Shown here in pieces: positions 1 through 10,974 of a stretch of 64,000 nt of DNA. The stretch lies in assembly GCF_024489055.1 (NCBI RefSeq), contig NC_090228.1, positions 5,956,199 through 6,020,198 on the forward strand. Direction: 5' to 3'. Origin of the DNA: Chanodichthys erythropterus. Its lineage: Eukaryota > Chordata > Actinopteri > Cypriniformes > Xenocyprididae. How positions within the stretch are numbered: position 1 is the first letter of the stretch; each line of letters opens with the position of its first letter. The position numbers were made by a program, and so were the translations under genes. The notes under the pieces were generated by a model, which was given only the letters and a program-made list of their open reading frames with translations, ran no database searches and was not told where the DNA came from.

Positions 1-35
1 TCAGCTGAGGAAATTCACTTTGAAAAGCTCCTTAC

Positions 36-350
36 CTTATTTCACAAGAGGTTAGTCCGGTTTGGTGAGATGGCTGTGCCTGTATATAGGGTTGTAGACG
101 GACCGTTATCACTTTGAGAGCTGATAACCGCGGGGAAAGCCCTGTTTTAGAGTACTTCTGTCGTTTTCTTCCTCTCTTTGCCAGATCTACTAGCCAGGGC
201 GCTTCAAGTGACGTAACGAACCGGGATGCGCGCTCCCGACGCTGGCCTCCATGACCGCCTCCATGACCGTGCACGAGCGCTTCTATCTGAGGGGGCACCT
301 CATACAGGATGATGTGCTGGTGGTTTTCATCGGGCTTCCAGTGTAGGAGC
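36..350. other. CpG-rich exon-like block of unknown identity
   Basis: This short stretch is clearly richer in CpG than its AT-rich surroundings. On the minus strand an open frame of 106 codons starts at 352, and a good splice donor (AAG followed by GTAAGG) lies at 36/35, as expected for the first exon of a gene running off the left edge. On the plus strand a strong polypyrimidine tract and CAG acceptor end at 184, followed by a short open stretch from the ATG at 251 to a TAG just before 350. Two TGACGTAA (CRE-like) motifs lie at 209-216 and 441-448. I do not recognise the protein in any frame and cannot decide the strand. It could be a promoter plus first exon, or a chance cluster of signals. 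Confidence 0.3.
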
Positions 351-490
351 ATCTATTTTTGTCTTTTGTATTAAGATATAGTTGACATTTCATACAAGTG
401 CATTCACATGGTCAGTGAAAAATTGACTTTATTTGGTTAGTGACGTAATGCACAATCCAAAATATGTCTTATTCATTGTAAATACAATTC

Positions 491-491
491 A

Positions 492-571
<80 letters not shown>
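491..571. repeat. (TA)n microsatellite
   Basis: About 80 bases of almost pure TA dinucleotides. The Tyr-Ile frame it opens on the plus strand is not a gene. Confidence 0.95.
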
Positions 572-574
<3 letters not shown>

Positions 575-695
575 CTCCTACTTGTTCACTCTGTTCAATC
601 CTAAACAATTACTACAATAATTATATTAGTAAACTGCTGATGTTCTTCATTTGTTGTGGATTAAATTCATTTAATGTTGAGACTTAACAATCTTC

Positions 696-697
<2 letters not shown>

Positions 698-778
<81 letters not shown>

Positions 779-807
779 CATACATATACATACATATACA
801 TATATAT
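698..807. repeat. (TA)n microsatellite with TACA variants
   Basis: A second TA tract, shading into TACATA units at its right end. It directly abuts the MITE that starts at 809. Confidence 0.95.
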
Positions 808-808
808 A

Positions 809-1178
809 GGTCCCACTTTATATTAAGTGGCCTTAACTACTATGTACTTACATCAAAAAATAAGTACAATGTACTTATTGGGTTTATATTGAATTGCAAA
901 ACACATTTGCAGCTAGTGTGGTGGGGTACGGGTAAGGTTAGGGAAAGCTTTGGTGGGTATGGGTAGGTTTAAGGGTGGGTTAAGGTGTAAGGGATGGGTC
1001 AACAGTGTAATTATAAATGTAAATACAGAAAATAATTACAGATGTAATTACATGCAGGTGTTTCTAAAATACAAGTACAATGTAAAAACATGTATGTACA
1101 CAATAAGTGCATTGTATCAAATGATTAATTTAGATGTTAGTACTTTGTAGTTAAGGCCACTTAATATAAAGTGGGACC
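809..1178. mobile_element. MITE with about 40-bp terminal inverted repeats
   Basis: The left end begins GGTCCCACTTTATATTAAGT and the right end is its reverse complement (ACTTAATATAAAGTGGGACC). The match continues inward through the GGCCTTAACTAC segment to about 40 bp. Both ends sit in TA-rich flank, so a TA or TATA target duplication is possible but cannot be proved. The interior (about 910-1000) is G-rich, with GGGTAGG/GGTTAGG-like runs typical of many fish MITEs, and no transposase can be read. It is a non-autonomous DNA transposon of about 370 bp. Confidence 0.8.
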
Positions 1179-1736
1179 TATAAAGATATATATAGATATA
1201 TAGATATATAGGTACATGCACACTGGCTGTATGAAGACCTTCTCCAGCATTGGTCTTCTGGGTGTAATTTGGGGTTTGACTGATTTTACTGCTTGTGTAA
1301 CTGAAGCATGACTGCAGGAAAAGGACTCACAGACCCAGAGCACAATGAACAGGTTCAGGATGTTCTCTCTTGTTCAGTTCCCTTCACTGAGAACAGTTTA
1401 TAAATAAGCGTCTCTTTCCTTTAACTCTGCGATGCATGATCAGATCATCATTATCAGTAAATTACACCATCATTCTTACTGAAAGCATTTTCAATCTGTA
1501 ATGAAATAATGAAATAGCAAGTGAACCAATTCCATTTGCATCCCATCATTACTTGCACTGTACTGTCTGTTGATGACCTATTATTAAAATTATTATATAT
1601 ATTTGATTTAATTAGTGAAGATAAATCCACAAGTCAAATTTAATTTACATTTAAACCCTGAAAGGGATTTATTCGGGGGTTTCAATGTAATATATTCCAC
1701 TAGAGGTCAGTAGAGCTTTTCTTGTAGTAGAAGATG
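1179..1736. other. Intergenic, nothing recognised
   Basis: AT-rich sequence with a short imperfect ATATAGAT run near 1186-1212. No gene or clear repeat boundary seen. Confidence 0.5.
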
Positions 1737-1945
1737 AAAGAAGCATTAAACCGATCAAAAGTGAAAGCAAAGACATTTATGATGTTACAGAAGAATTCGG
1801 TTTCAAAGAAATGCTGCTGAACTTTTAATTTATCAAAGATTCTTGGTGGAAAAAGTTGCTCAGTTTCCACGAAAATATTAAGCAGCATTGATGATGATAA
1901 TAATAATAAATGTATCATGAGCAGAAAATCAGCATATTAAAATGA
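1737..1945 (+). repeat. Fragment of a dispersed fish repeat
   Basis: This segment shares its order of words (CGATCAAAAGTGA, AAAGACATTTAT, ATGTTACA, TCAGTTTCCACGAAAATATTA, ATTAAAATGA) with the repeat at 26090-26537 and, reversed, with 30276-31923. Those copies carry a terminal CAAAAGTTTGGGG motif. This one has lost both ends, so it is an old fragment. Confidence 0.65.
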
Positions 1946-2098
1946 TTTCTATATAGCACATTTAAACATAGCAGAGCTATCCAAAGTGCTGAACAGGGTA
2001 AAGAAAAATAAAATAAAAACACCAAAAAATTACAATAAAACAGGAGTATGATAATATTAAAATGCCAGGGAGTAGAGATATGTTTTCAATATATTTAA

Positions 2099-3066
2099 AG
2101 GTGCCATCGAATGGAAAATTGAATTTACCTCGGCATAGTTGAATAACAAGAGTTCAGTACATGGAAATGACATACAGTGAGTCTCAAACTCCATTGTTTC
2201 CTCTTTCTTATATAAATCTCATTTGTTTAAAAGACCTCCGAAGAACAGGTGAATCTCAACATAACACTGACTGTTACGTAAAAGTCAGGATCATTAATAT
2301 GTACGCCCCCAATATTTGCATATGCCAGCTCATGTTCAAGGCCTTAGACAAGGGCAGCCAGTATTAACGTCTGGATCTGTGCACAGCTGAATCATCAGAC
2401 TAGGTAAGCAAGCAAGAACAATAGCAAAAAATGGCAGATGGAGTAATAATAACTGACATGATCCATGATATCATGATATTTTTAGTGATATTTGTAAATT
2501 GTCTTTTTAAATGTTTCGTTAGCATGTTGCTAATGTACTGTTAAATGTGGTTAAAGGTACCATTGTTTCTTACTGTATTCACAGAGACAAGAGCCGTCGC
2601 TATTTTCATTTTTAAACACTTGCAGTCTGTATAATTCATAAACACAACTTCATTCTTTATAAATCTCTCCAACAGTGTGTAATGTTAGCTTTAGCCACGG
2701 AGCAACATCAAACTCATTCAGAATCAAATGTAAACAACCAAATAAATACAATACTCACATGATCTGATGTATGCATGCAACATGCATGACGAACACTTTG
2801 TAAAGATCCATTTTGAGGGTTATATTAGCGGTGTGAACTTTGTTTATGCTGTTTAAGGCAAGCGTGAGCTCCGGGGGCGGGGAGTGTGAGGAATTAAAGG
2901 GGCCGCAGCCTGAATCTGCACATTTCTAATTATGCCCCAAAATAGGCAGTTAAAAAAATTAATAAAAACAAATCTATGGGGTATTTTGAGCTGAAACTTC
3001 ACAGACACATTCAGGGGACACCTTAGACTTATATTACATCTTGTAAAAAAACGTTCGATGGCACCG
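2099..3066. mobile_element. TTAA-flanked MITE, ends AGGTGCCATCGAA
   Basis: Both sides carry TTAA (2095-2098 and 3067-3070). The element starts AGGTGCCATCGAAT and ends ATTCGATGGCACC-like (TTCGATGGCACCG), a short terminal inverted repeat. TTAA duplication is the hallmark of the piggyBac and Kolobok superfamilies. No transposase is visible. The right 120 bp (GTATTTTGAGCTGAAAC, then ACTTCACAGACACATTC) are shared with the AGGGG-ended elements at 15266, 30418 and 33590, although the terminal repeats differ. It interrupts the LINE. Confidence 0.8.
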
Positions 3067-3370
3067 TTAAAAATGGTAATGGAAGGTGCAAGGCGATGAC
3101 CAAAGGGAATTGGTTCCATAGACCAGGGGTGGCAACGGAAAAAGCTCAGACTCCCTTAGTTTTTAGATGGGAGCGAGGGATAGATAAAAGAGCCCTGTCT
3201 GAAGATCTTAAAAGTCTGGAAGATGACAGAGGAGTAAGAAGATCTTTAAGATAAAATGGAGCTTGATCATTAAGATCTCTAAGAGCTTTAAAAACAAACA
3301 ACAGAATGTTAAACTGAATTCTAAAATAGATCGGGAGCTAATGAAGCGAAGTTAAAATTGGGTGACATGA

Positions 3371-4081
3371 TCTTATTTCGTTGTCCCGGTCAGCAGCCTT
3401 GCAGCTGCATTTTGTACCATCTGAAGGCTTTCAAGTGATGACTGAGGAAGACCCAGATACAATGAGTTACAACAGTCTAAGTACGAGGTAATAAAAGCAT
3501 TAATAACTTTATCCAAGTCTTGGAATGGCAAAAATGATTTATGTTTGGAAAGAATCCACAATTGATAAAAACTATTTTTAACAACAGAATTAATTTGTTT
3601 GGAAAAACATAATGTCCAGGATGACCACATGGTTCCTAACCTGGGAGGAAACTGAGGGGAAATGATTACCCAGCTCCTTAATGAAACTACTCCTCAATGT
3701 TGGTTGACCGAAAACAATTATTTCCGTTTTGCCCTGATTAAGTTGGAGAAAGTTATTTGATAACCATTTCTTAATGTCCCAGATGCATTCCAACATAGGA
3801 ACAATGAAATTGACAGCTTCCGACGGCAGGTACAGCTGTGTATCATCAGCATGAAAATGAAATGAAACATTGTGCTTCTTAACTGAATGTATTTAAAAAA
3901 GAAGCGGACCCAAAATAGAGCCCTGAGGTACACCACTAATAACAGGAGCAGAAGAAGAAACTTACCTAAAAAGACCTGTCTTTAAGATGAACTAAACCAC
4001 CACAAGGCCGTACCCTTGATGCCAAATAAATGCTCTAAATGCCAAATAAGAACATTATGGTCTACAGTATCAAAGGCAGCT
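3371..4081 (-). pseudogene. Reverse transcriptase relic of the LINE
   Basis: Conserved blocks appear in order on the minus strand, in shifting frames: an AAFDTVDHN-like motif (about 4080), GVPQGSILGPLLF (about 3930), the catalytic box as HADDTQLYL (about 3850; the first residue is His where Tyr or Phe is usual), LQLNQGKTEIIVFG (about 3740), and the C-terminal LDCCNSLYLGLPQSSL and VQNAAARLLTG (about 3465-3390). These blocks place it in the CR1/L2/Rex-like group of LINEs. At least three frame changes and in-frame stops show it is dead. Confidence 0.85.
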
Positions 4082-4503
4082 GTAAACAGTTGAGTATTTC
4101 ATGGTAAATTTTTATTATTAGTTTTACAATTGACAGGAAGAATATAGAACACTTGGATGATGAATTCATGTTATCTATAGGTAATATAAATCACTAGACA
4201 GTCAATGATAAATTAATGTTTATAGACTTTTTAATATAATGCCCTCTGAAGAAAAAAATAAAAATGACTTTAAAATAATTGTCATCTGTATAGTGTATAT
4301 ATAACAAATATCAAAGCCAGAAGGAAGACTTTCATGAATGGATGTGACTTTCATCATAACCATTATTGGGACCCTAAAACCAAACAACATGAAAGAAGCT
4401 TGATTAAACCTCATTTTCCTTATCATACTTTAGCATGCATATTCAACTTTGATATTTTTTTCATATGTCAAGACAGAATTACCTGTAGGATCTTACAAAT
4501 AGT

Positions 4504-4652
4504 TTACTGTTTAGGATAGAGACCTGTCTTCTGCACTCCAAAAGCAGTGATGAAGATGTTGATGATGACGGTGATAAACACCAGCCCTGTGGCCACATTA
4601 TTCATTATGTCCAGCTTCCTCTGATTGGCCACATCATTGAGGTTTTTGCGTG
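4504..4652 (-). CDS. ninj2: ninj2, last coding exon
   Basis: Final exon of a ninjurin, read on the minus strand from an acceptor (CTTTTCAG at 4660-4653) to the TAA at 4506-4504. It completes a split Ala codon and adds 48 residues: a loop (RKNLNDVANQRKLD), the second membrane segment (about VATGLVFITVIINIFITAF) and a short tail ending KTGLYPKQ. The motif INIFITAFG followed by the basic K-T tail matches human NINJ2 (VINVFITAFGAHKTG) more closely than NINJ1. An AATAAA signal in the sense orientation at 4116-4111 could end the transcript. It lies beside the LINE relic, so this is only a candidate. Confidence 0.92.
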
Positions 4653-4768
4653 CTGAAAAGGAAAGATTTTACAAAAAGGAATTACTAAAACATTTTTGTT
4701 AGCATAAATGAACCCTCCAAAATCCCTGACAGATTTTGTTCATAATGCATGATGGCTTTCACGCTCAC

Positions 4769-4979
4769 CCATGTTGACGAAGAGCACGCCTGCGAGCACC
4801 TGGAAGAAGAGTGATGCAGCGATGAGGATGATGACAGTGAGGAAGTACTTGAACTCAGGGCCCTGCTCCAGGACGGCTTTCAGCTGAGAGGCGTTTGCCA
4901 TCAACAGCGCCACATCCAGCATGCTCTCTGCTACACTCTTCTTAGTGGCATAGTGATTCATGTTGAGGGGTTCTGCAGG
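4769..4979 (-). CDS. ninj2: ninj2, central coding exon (ninjurin core)
   Basis: Encodes 70 residues plus one base. It opens with PAEPLNMNHYATKKSVAES, then the amphipathic helix region (MLDVALLMANASQLKAVLEQ) and the first membrane segment (about FLTVIILIAASLFFQVLAGV). NHYATKKSVAESMLDVAL is nearly identical to human NINJ2. The two lysines after NHYAT correspond to the NINJ1 position where K45 is needed for membrane rupture (family knowledge from NINJ1; NINJ2 is reported not to rupture membranes). The acceptor must be the TCTCTCTCAG ending at 4980, because the nearby alternative TGCAG would put a stop in the frame. The donor is ATG G followed by GTGAGC. Phase 1 matches the last exon. Confidence 0.95.
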
Positions 4980-5052
4980 CTGAGAGAGAGAAATCAATTC
5001 AACTTAAAACATTATTCATATTAAATTTAAGTTAAATCTTTAATTAAATTAA

Positions 5053-5697
5053 AGTGGCTATGTAGAATTCAGGAACCCTTGTTATTAGCGACACCGGTGG
5101 CGGTTAAGTGAACTGCAGCCAACAACTTATTACTTGTGCGTAATGTAGGCTATGCTAAAGAGACTGAACGTGATTCAATGCCCCGATATACTCAAGGAGA
5201 AGTTCTTTTTCATTTTTGTTTAGAAGTCAAATTAAATTGGAAATCGATATATGTTAACATCCAGACGCTGCCCACGTTGCTGGGGTGACGTTTAGATACA
5301 GTTGGAGGAATATGTGCTGCGTTCACGCTTTCCTCTCAGTAACAAAATGAACACTCAACAAAAATGAGAGCACAAAACAGCAACTTAAATAAAGCATCTG
5401 AGGCTATAAGGCTATATTTAAGACTATAGACTGTGTGAGAATATAGTTTGAACTAATCCCTTACAGGACAGAATGGCTCTTATGGCATTATTCTGAAGAT
5501 AGGCTTTCAGGAGCGCGCGTAAATGTCACATGCTTTTGATTTTCCCGGCAAAACCGTCCCAGTCCTTCACATAAAAATCAGTGTATTGGTTTTCATAGAC
5601 AACCAAGGAAGGAAGTCGGGGAAGGTCTCGTTATTTTAAGTTTCATTACAAGCTGTTCACAAATTAGCAATAAACAAAATTCTTGCATATAGCCCCT
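5053..5697. mobile_element. TTAA-type MITE, about 645 bp
   Basis: Left flank TTAA (5049-5052), then AGTGGCTATGTAGAATTC. The right end is GCATATAGCCCCT followed by TCAA, read as a decayed TTAA. The terminal repeat is imperfect (AGTGGCTATG against AGGGGCTATATG). The first ~100 bp recur inverted at 9045-9133, which supports a dispersed family. It lies in ninj2 intron sequence. No coding capacity seen. Confidence 0.65.
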
Positions 5698-7406
5698 TCA
5701 AATTATTATTTTTCTGCTATTGTAATTAGCATTAAACGTACATTTTTATGGTATAGTACACTGGCAGCGAAGTAAAGTAAAGCATCTATTTGGTCTATCA
5801 GAGCATTTTCAGACTCATACTCTTGCATATGCATTCATTTACTTAACCATGTGCTAGCATTTTGTTTTAAATCTAGAAAAACAAGAGACTTTCTACCCTA
5901 GTGAGAGAAGTTCTCAGTGCAAATGGAAAAAGACTAAATGAACCCATTTAAATGTCAAAACTAGTGAGCACATTATGTCTAGTATTCTGAGTGTTTCTTT
6001 CACTTGTTCTTCTTATCTGGACAAACACTCCAACCCGTTTATTTTTTCAACAAAAACAAATACATTCTCAATTTTTTTTTCACACATACATAGTTCATTT
6101 CATACACGCATAGTAGGCTATAAAATATTTATTTATATAATTTATGCATGTAAGTAGAACATAATTATACCACATAAGATATATATATCATGCATGCAAT
6201 AAAATGATGGCCAACATAATTTATGGCCTGTTTTATGAAATTCAATACAAAACTATTGTAATATTGTTAAGGGTTTCTATGCACTGACTTGAATAGAAAT
6301 TAAATCATGAATTTGGCAACTATACTTACTTATTTCTACCAATAGATGGCAGCATTTTACTATGAATCTTTCAATCTTCAATGCTCTTTTTGTAGAAACA
6401 ACCTGGGGGCGCTAGATATTCTTAGTTTGCGTCATCTTTTTCTCTTTTTTGTATTAATATTATTTATTTAAAAAATAATAACAGTACATTTATTTCAAAA
6501 TATATAATAATTATATGATAAATACATATATAAATAATACAATTTTTATAAATGTAATATTTAATAAATGCATATGTAATATTTTATAAAAATAAAATAT
6601 TTTTTCAACATGCCTCCTAAAATTAGTGCATTACAGGAATGAGACTAATATGTAGCTGACATTAGTGCTTAGCTGCTTTAGTGCATCTCTTGCTCATATT
6701 TTGTTTATCTATCTTGCACCCTTGAAACCTTTCTATCAAATCTCAAAATCAATTTAACATTTACGCTTCACTTCCTGATTGCTCTTTCATGATTGCTCTT
6801 TTTAATCTTGGCTCTCTTAACATGCCCTTATCACTGTCTACCGGACCTGTTAGAGACACGTGGAATGAGAGCGATAGCATCTATGTACATGTGACCTTGG
6901 GGCTTATGCCAGCACATGTCTTATCTACATCAGAACAAACATGCATGCTTCATACATGTGACATTTGAAGAGCTTGTTTTGTAGAAAAAAAAAACAAAAC
7001 TGAATCCTCCCCACCAATCACGGCACAGCAAAAGGAAGACCAGGCAAGCGTCCAAATACCACATGCACAGGCTCAGTGTTTTCCTTAATGATGGGGAACG
7101 TTTTCCTTTTTTCTTTTTAAAATAAACACCATGGGAGAGGTCAGGAATATTTTACATGTGGGGCCCGTGTAGCTGGCCCACAGGAAGTCCACCTCCCCAC
7201 CCACTCATTGGCTGCTCTCACGTCCAATAGCAAATGGGAAAGGCCGAGGAGGGTTCACTCAAACAAATAACTTTTTTTTGCTCTGTCTTCTTCTTACTCC
7301 TCTTTTCTGGGCAAACACGTCTTACAACACGTGCAGATAAGAAGGAGGGTCCTTGTAAACATTCAAACTTCCTATACTGGTCTGAAAACATCTCATTCAC
7401 CACAGA
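5698..7406. other. Intronic (ninj2), no gene seen
   Basis: AT-rich sequence to about 6600. The part at 7010-7250 is less AT-rich and has CCAAT boxes in both orientations (near 7014, 7207 and 7225), so a minor promoter is conceivable, but no exon could be attached to it. Confidence 0.4.
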
Positions 7407-7418
7407 AAACACACACAC

Positions 7419-7450
<32 letters not shown>
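7407..7450. repeat. (CA)n-(TA)n microsatellite
   Basis: CA units followed by TA units, interrupted by the Tc1 element that follows. TA units resume at 9025. Confidence 0.85.
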
Positions 7451-9024
7451 AAACCCGATTCCAAAGATCTTGGGACACTGTACAAATTGTGAATAAAAAA
7501 GAAATGCAATAATTTACAAATCTCATAAATTTATTTTATTAACAATAGAATATAGATAACATATAAAATGTTGAAAGTGAGACATTTTGAAATGTCATGC
7601 CAAATATTGGTTAATTTTGGACTTCATGAGAGCTACACATTCCAAAAAAGTTGGGACAGGTAGCAATAAGAGGCCGGAAAAGTTAAATGTACATATAAGG
7701 AGCAGCTGGAGGACCAATATGCAACTTATTAGATCAATTGGTAACATGATTGTGTATAAAAAGAGCCTCTCAGAGTGGCAGTGTCTCTCAGAAGTCAAGA
7801 CGGACAGAGGATCACCAATTCCCCCAATGCTGCGCCGAAAAATAGTGGAGCAATATCAGAAAGGAGTTTCTCAGAGAAAAATTGCAAAGAGTTTGAAGTT
7901 ATCATCATCTACAGTGCATAATATCATCCAAAGATTCAGAGAATCTGGAACAATCTCTGTGCGTAAGGATCAAGGCCGGAAAACCATACTGGATGCCCGT
8001 GATCTTCGGGCCCTTAGAATGCTACATACAGGAATGCTTATGTAATGGAAATCACAACATGGGCTCAGGAATACTTCCAAAAACGGTGAACACAATCCAC
8101 CGTGCCATTCGCCATTGCCGGCTAAAACTCTATAGGTCAAAAAAGAAGCCATATCTAAACATGATACAGAAGCGCAGGCGTTTTCTCTGGGCCAAGGCTC
8201 ATTTAAAATGGACTGTGGCAAAGTGGAAAACTGTTCTGTGGTCAGACGAATCAAAATTTGAAGTTCTTTTTGGAAAACTGGGACGCCATGTCATCCGGAC
8301 TAAAGAGGACAAGGACAACCCAAGTTGTTATCAGCGCTCAGTTCAGAAGCCTGCATCTCTGATGGTATGGGGTTGCATGAGGGCGTGTGGCATGGGCAGC
8401 TTACACATCTGGAAAGGCACCATCAATGCTGAAAGGTATATCAAAGTTCTAGAACAACATATGCTACCATCCAGACGTCGTCTCTTTCAGGGAAGACCTT
8501 GCATTTTCCAACATGACAATGTCAGATCATATACTGCATCAATTACAACATCATGGCTGCGTAGAAGGATCCAGGTACTGAAATGGCCAGCCTGCAGTCC
8601 AGATCTTTCACCCATTGAAAACATTTGGCGCATCATAAAGAGGAAGATGCGACAAAGAAGACCTAAGACAGTTGAGCAACTAGAAGCCTGTATAAGACAA
8701 GAATGGGACAACATTCCTATTCCTAAACTTGAGCAACTTGTCTCCTCAGTCCCCAGACATTTGCAGACTGTTATAAAAAGAAGAGGGGATGCCACACAGT
8801 GGTAAACATGGCCTTGTCCCAACTTTTTTGAGATGTGTTGGTGCCATGAAATTTAAAATCAACTTATTTTTCCCTTAAAATGATACATTTTCTCAGTTTA
8901 AACATTTGATATGTCATCTATGTTGTATTCTGGATAAAATATTGAAATTTGAAACTTCCACATCATTGCATTCTGTTTTTATTCACAATTTGTACAGTGT
9001 CCCAACTTTTTTGGAATCGGGTTT
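7451..9024 (+). mobile_element. Tc1-like transposon with IR/DR ends, nearly full length
   Basis: About 1.57 kb inserted in a TA microsatellite. The left end AAACCCGATTCCAAA and the right end TTTGGAATCGGGTTT are inverted, and the match continues through GGGACACTGTACAAATTGTG and GAATAAAAA (about 50 bp). A second internal copy of the binding motif (CCAAAAAAGTTGGGAC) lies at 7642 and, inverted, at about 8815-8832. This gives the double inverted/direct repeat layout of fish Tc1 elements such as Sleeping Beauty. Flanking TA fits Tc1/mariner target choice but cannot be separated from the microsatellite. Encoded transposase: see the entry at 7828. Confidence 0.93.
7828..8805 (+). pseudogene. Tc1 transposase, frameshifted
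   Basis: DNA-binding half: MLRRKIVEQYQKGVSQRKIA then LSSSTVHNIIQRF, a helix-turn-helix of the paired type, followed by a GRKT motif near 7978. Catalytic half in another frame: WSDESKFEV (Asp codon 8245-8247), FQHDN (Asp 8515-8517) and LSPIENIWR (Glu 8617-8619). All three acidic residues of the catalytic triad are present. Thirty-three residues separate the second Asp and the Glu, one fewer than the usual DD34E spacing, so one codon may be lost. The frame changes twice, near 8010-8025 and 8080, which breaks the protein. It ends GDATQW-stop, the usual C-terminus of this group. Confidence 0.9.
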
Positions 9025-9044
9025 ATATATATATCAATTATATT

Positions 9045-9133
9045 GTGCAAGCAATAAGTTGCTGTCTGCAGTTAATTTAACAGCCACCTGTGTCACTAAT
9101 AACAAGAGTTTCTGAATTCTACATATAGCCCCT
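9045..9133 (-). repeat. Truncated inverted copy of the 5053 MITE end
   Basis: Reverse complement of the first part of the 5053-5697 element, sharing GTAGAATTC and CTTGTTATTAG among other words. It ends AGCCCCT followed by TTAA (9134-9137). Only one end was found. The other is missing, or was displaced before the microsatellite/Tc1 block. Confidence 0.65.
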
Positions 9134-9137
9134 TTAA

Positions 9138-10534
9138 AAGAGAAAAATACTGTAACTAACTAAAAACACCAGCACATTTTTTGTTTTGGGAAACTTGTTT
9201 AGTCTGCGACTTAAGTATCATTTTGAAGTCAGGAAATGGTCACATTGCCAGGCCACTGGGTCAGATCTATATTACTTTCTTTTTCCTTTCTTTCATTCAT
9301 TCATTTTCAAGTTACTGTATGAGCCACTCACCTTTTTAAACCAGCAGCTGCATGAACTGAGAATAAATTCTGTCAATTAAAACCTTCTGAACAAAGGAAG
9401 CATTGGAACGATGTTGTCCCCAAAGGCGTGATTAGTTTTGAATGATTTTCATACAAGCACTTTCCTCCTTATTGCGGTATAGGGAGAAAAACAAAGGTCT
9501 TTCTGTCTCTACAGGATTCATGTTACAATGATAATATTGTGAGATTTTATGATTACAATACTTTTCTGCCGTTCTGTGCTCTGACATGCCAGGACAATAT
9601 AATGATGGATTTAGTACCGGTTTATACGTTTGGGATACAAGGGGCGATATGTCATTATATTTTGCCCTTCAACCATCTATAAAATACAGACTTCTTTCCT
9701 GTTGGACACCCTGACGCTGAGTTAATATGTATAGCATGACCTTTGGCCTCATATTTCTCTGCCCTGAATCTGGGATAAAAATATGAGCGTCAAACACCCT
9801 CTGAATGATTCATGTGAAGAAATGTCAGAATCAATCAACATGTGCAATTACATAAGAATATGTCAGAGCTGTCAAAACTCCCACTGTATTGCAACATTAA
9901 ACATCAATGTCGTCATGGTAACCCGGAATCCATGTAAACAGAGCTGGTAAAGTTATATGTTGCCTCAGAACTTTCAGAAGTGAGCCAATCGGGACCAAGA
10001 TGCAATGACATTCTAGCCAATTAGAGAGTGAATGGAGCTTTAGCAATGTGTTGACAGGTCAGTTGGGGCCCAGAGTATTCTGAGAATGTTAGATACTGTA
10101 AACCTCAGTTTCCCAGCAACTGTAGGGTACAAAGAACTTATGGAGTATTACAACATTACATTCACTTGAAGCATTACAAACATTGAGAGTCAAAAACTGA
10201 GAGTCAATATTTCACATTTATATTGCCCTATTCAAGTTTGCTTTGCCTAATATGATAAATTATTTTATTAGAAAAATAAATGTAAGACTCAAAATGGGAA
10301 ATGTACAAGATTTAAAGCACAGAATTAATTAGGGGGGAAATACGGTGCAGGTTTTTCAAGCAATTTTTTCAACAGGTTAAATGGGTACCATTAGGTGGCG
10401 ACAGGTGACATTATGAGTGAAATCACTACTTTTAGTTCTTGAATCGACTGATTCACCTGATTCGTTCAAGTGTGGGTATCTGCAGGTCAGAGTAATGGGC
10501 CTCCCGAAAGATCTTTACAATTGGTGTAATCATG
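9138..10534. other. Intronic (ninj2), nothing recognised
   Basis: Unique-looking AT-rich sequence. Several short open frames, none with family resemblance. Confidence 0.45.
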
Positions 10535-10974
10535 TGTTACGATCACCAGCTGGAATGCCCTCTGGTGGCAAAGCATCACCCCAGACTATTGCCATTCTAT
10601 AACGGACTTCCTTACCCATAACTCACTGCACGGTCTTATCATCAGCACTCACTGCTTCTAGCTGTGTCTCATTACCTTGTTCTTTCACCCTATATAATCC
10701 TGCTCAGTTCTGTAATTTATTGCTATGTCTTTTTGAGCGCTCATTTGGTTTCCTTTTCCTTGGTTTTGACCCTGTTTGCCTGTCTTTTGGATTTACCCTG
10801 TTTGCATTCTCACGTGGATTTCCATGTTTGCCCGTGTTCCTGTTCCCTAATAATGTTTGGACTGTTAACCCTGTGTTTTAAACTTTTGCCTGGCTTTTTA
10901 GATTATGTTTTTAGATTACCATTCAATAAACTGCCCTTGAATCCTCAACCCGTGTCTCGGAGAAGTATATGACA
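10535..10974 (+). mobile_element. Solo LTR of an LTR retrotransposon
   Basis: Begins TGTTACGA and ends ATATGACA, so it has the TG...CA form of a long terminal repeat. Inside are a TATA-type promoter (CCTATATAATCC, about 10690) and a polyadenylation signal (ATTCAATAAACTGCC, about 10921) near the right end, in the correct order for a plus-strand LTR. The flanks TCATG and TCTTG are a 5-bp duplication with one change. No internal gag or pol lies next to it, so it is a solo LTR left by recombination. The layout resembles fish Ty3/Gypsy-type LTRs; the family is not determined. Confidence 0.7.

Larger units (their letters stand above)
1946..4095 (-). mobile_element. Decayed non-LTR retrotransposon (CR1/L2/Rex type), interrupted
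   Basis: On the minus strand, reading from about 4090 down to 1946, this is the 3' half of a LINE: remnants of reverse transcriptase and its C-terminal region, then a 3' untranslated part. It is 5'-truncated, has several frameshifts and is split by a TTAA MITE (2099-3066). Once the insert is removed, the pieces 1946-2098 and 3067-4095 are collinear. It lies just downstream of the last ninj2 exon, in the same orientation. Confidence 0.75.

Noticed and set aside
3718..3936. Separate small minus-strand gene
   Set aside because: It is one frame of the frameshifted LINE reverse transcriptase.
7218..7526. Overlapping plus and minus open frames at the Tc1 boundary
   Set aside because: They cross the TA microsatellite and transposon end, so cannot be one gene.
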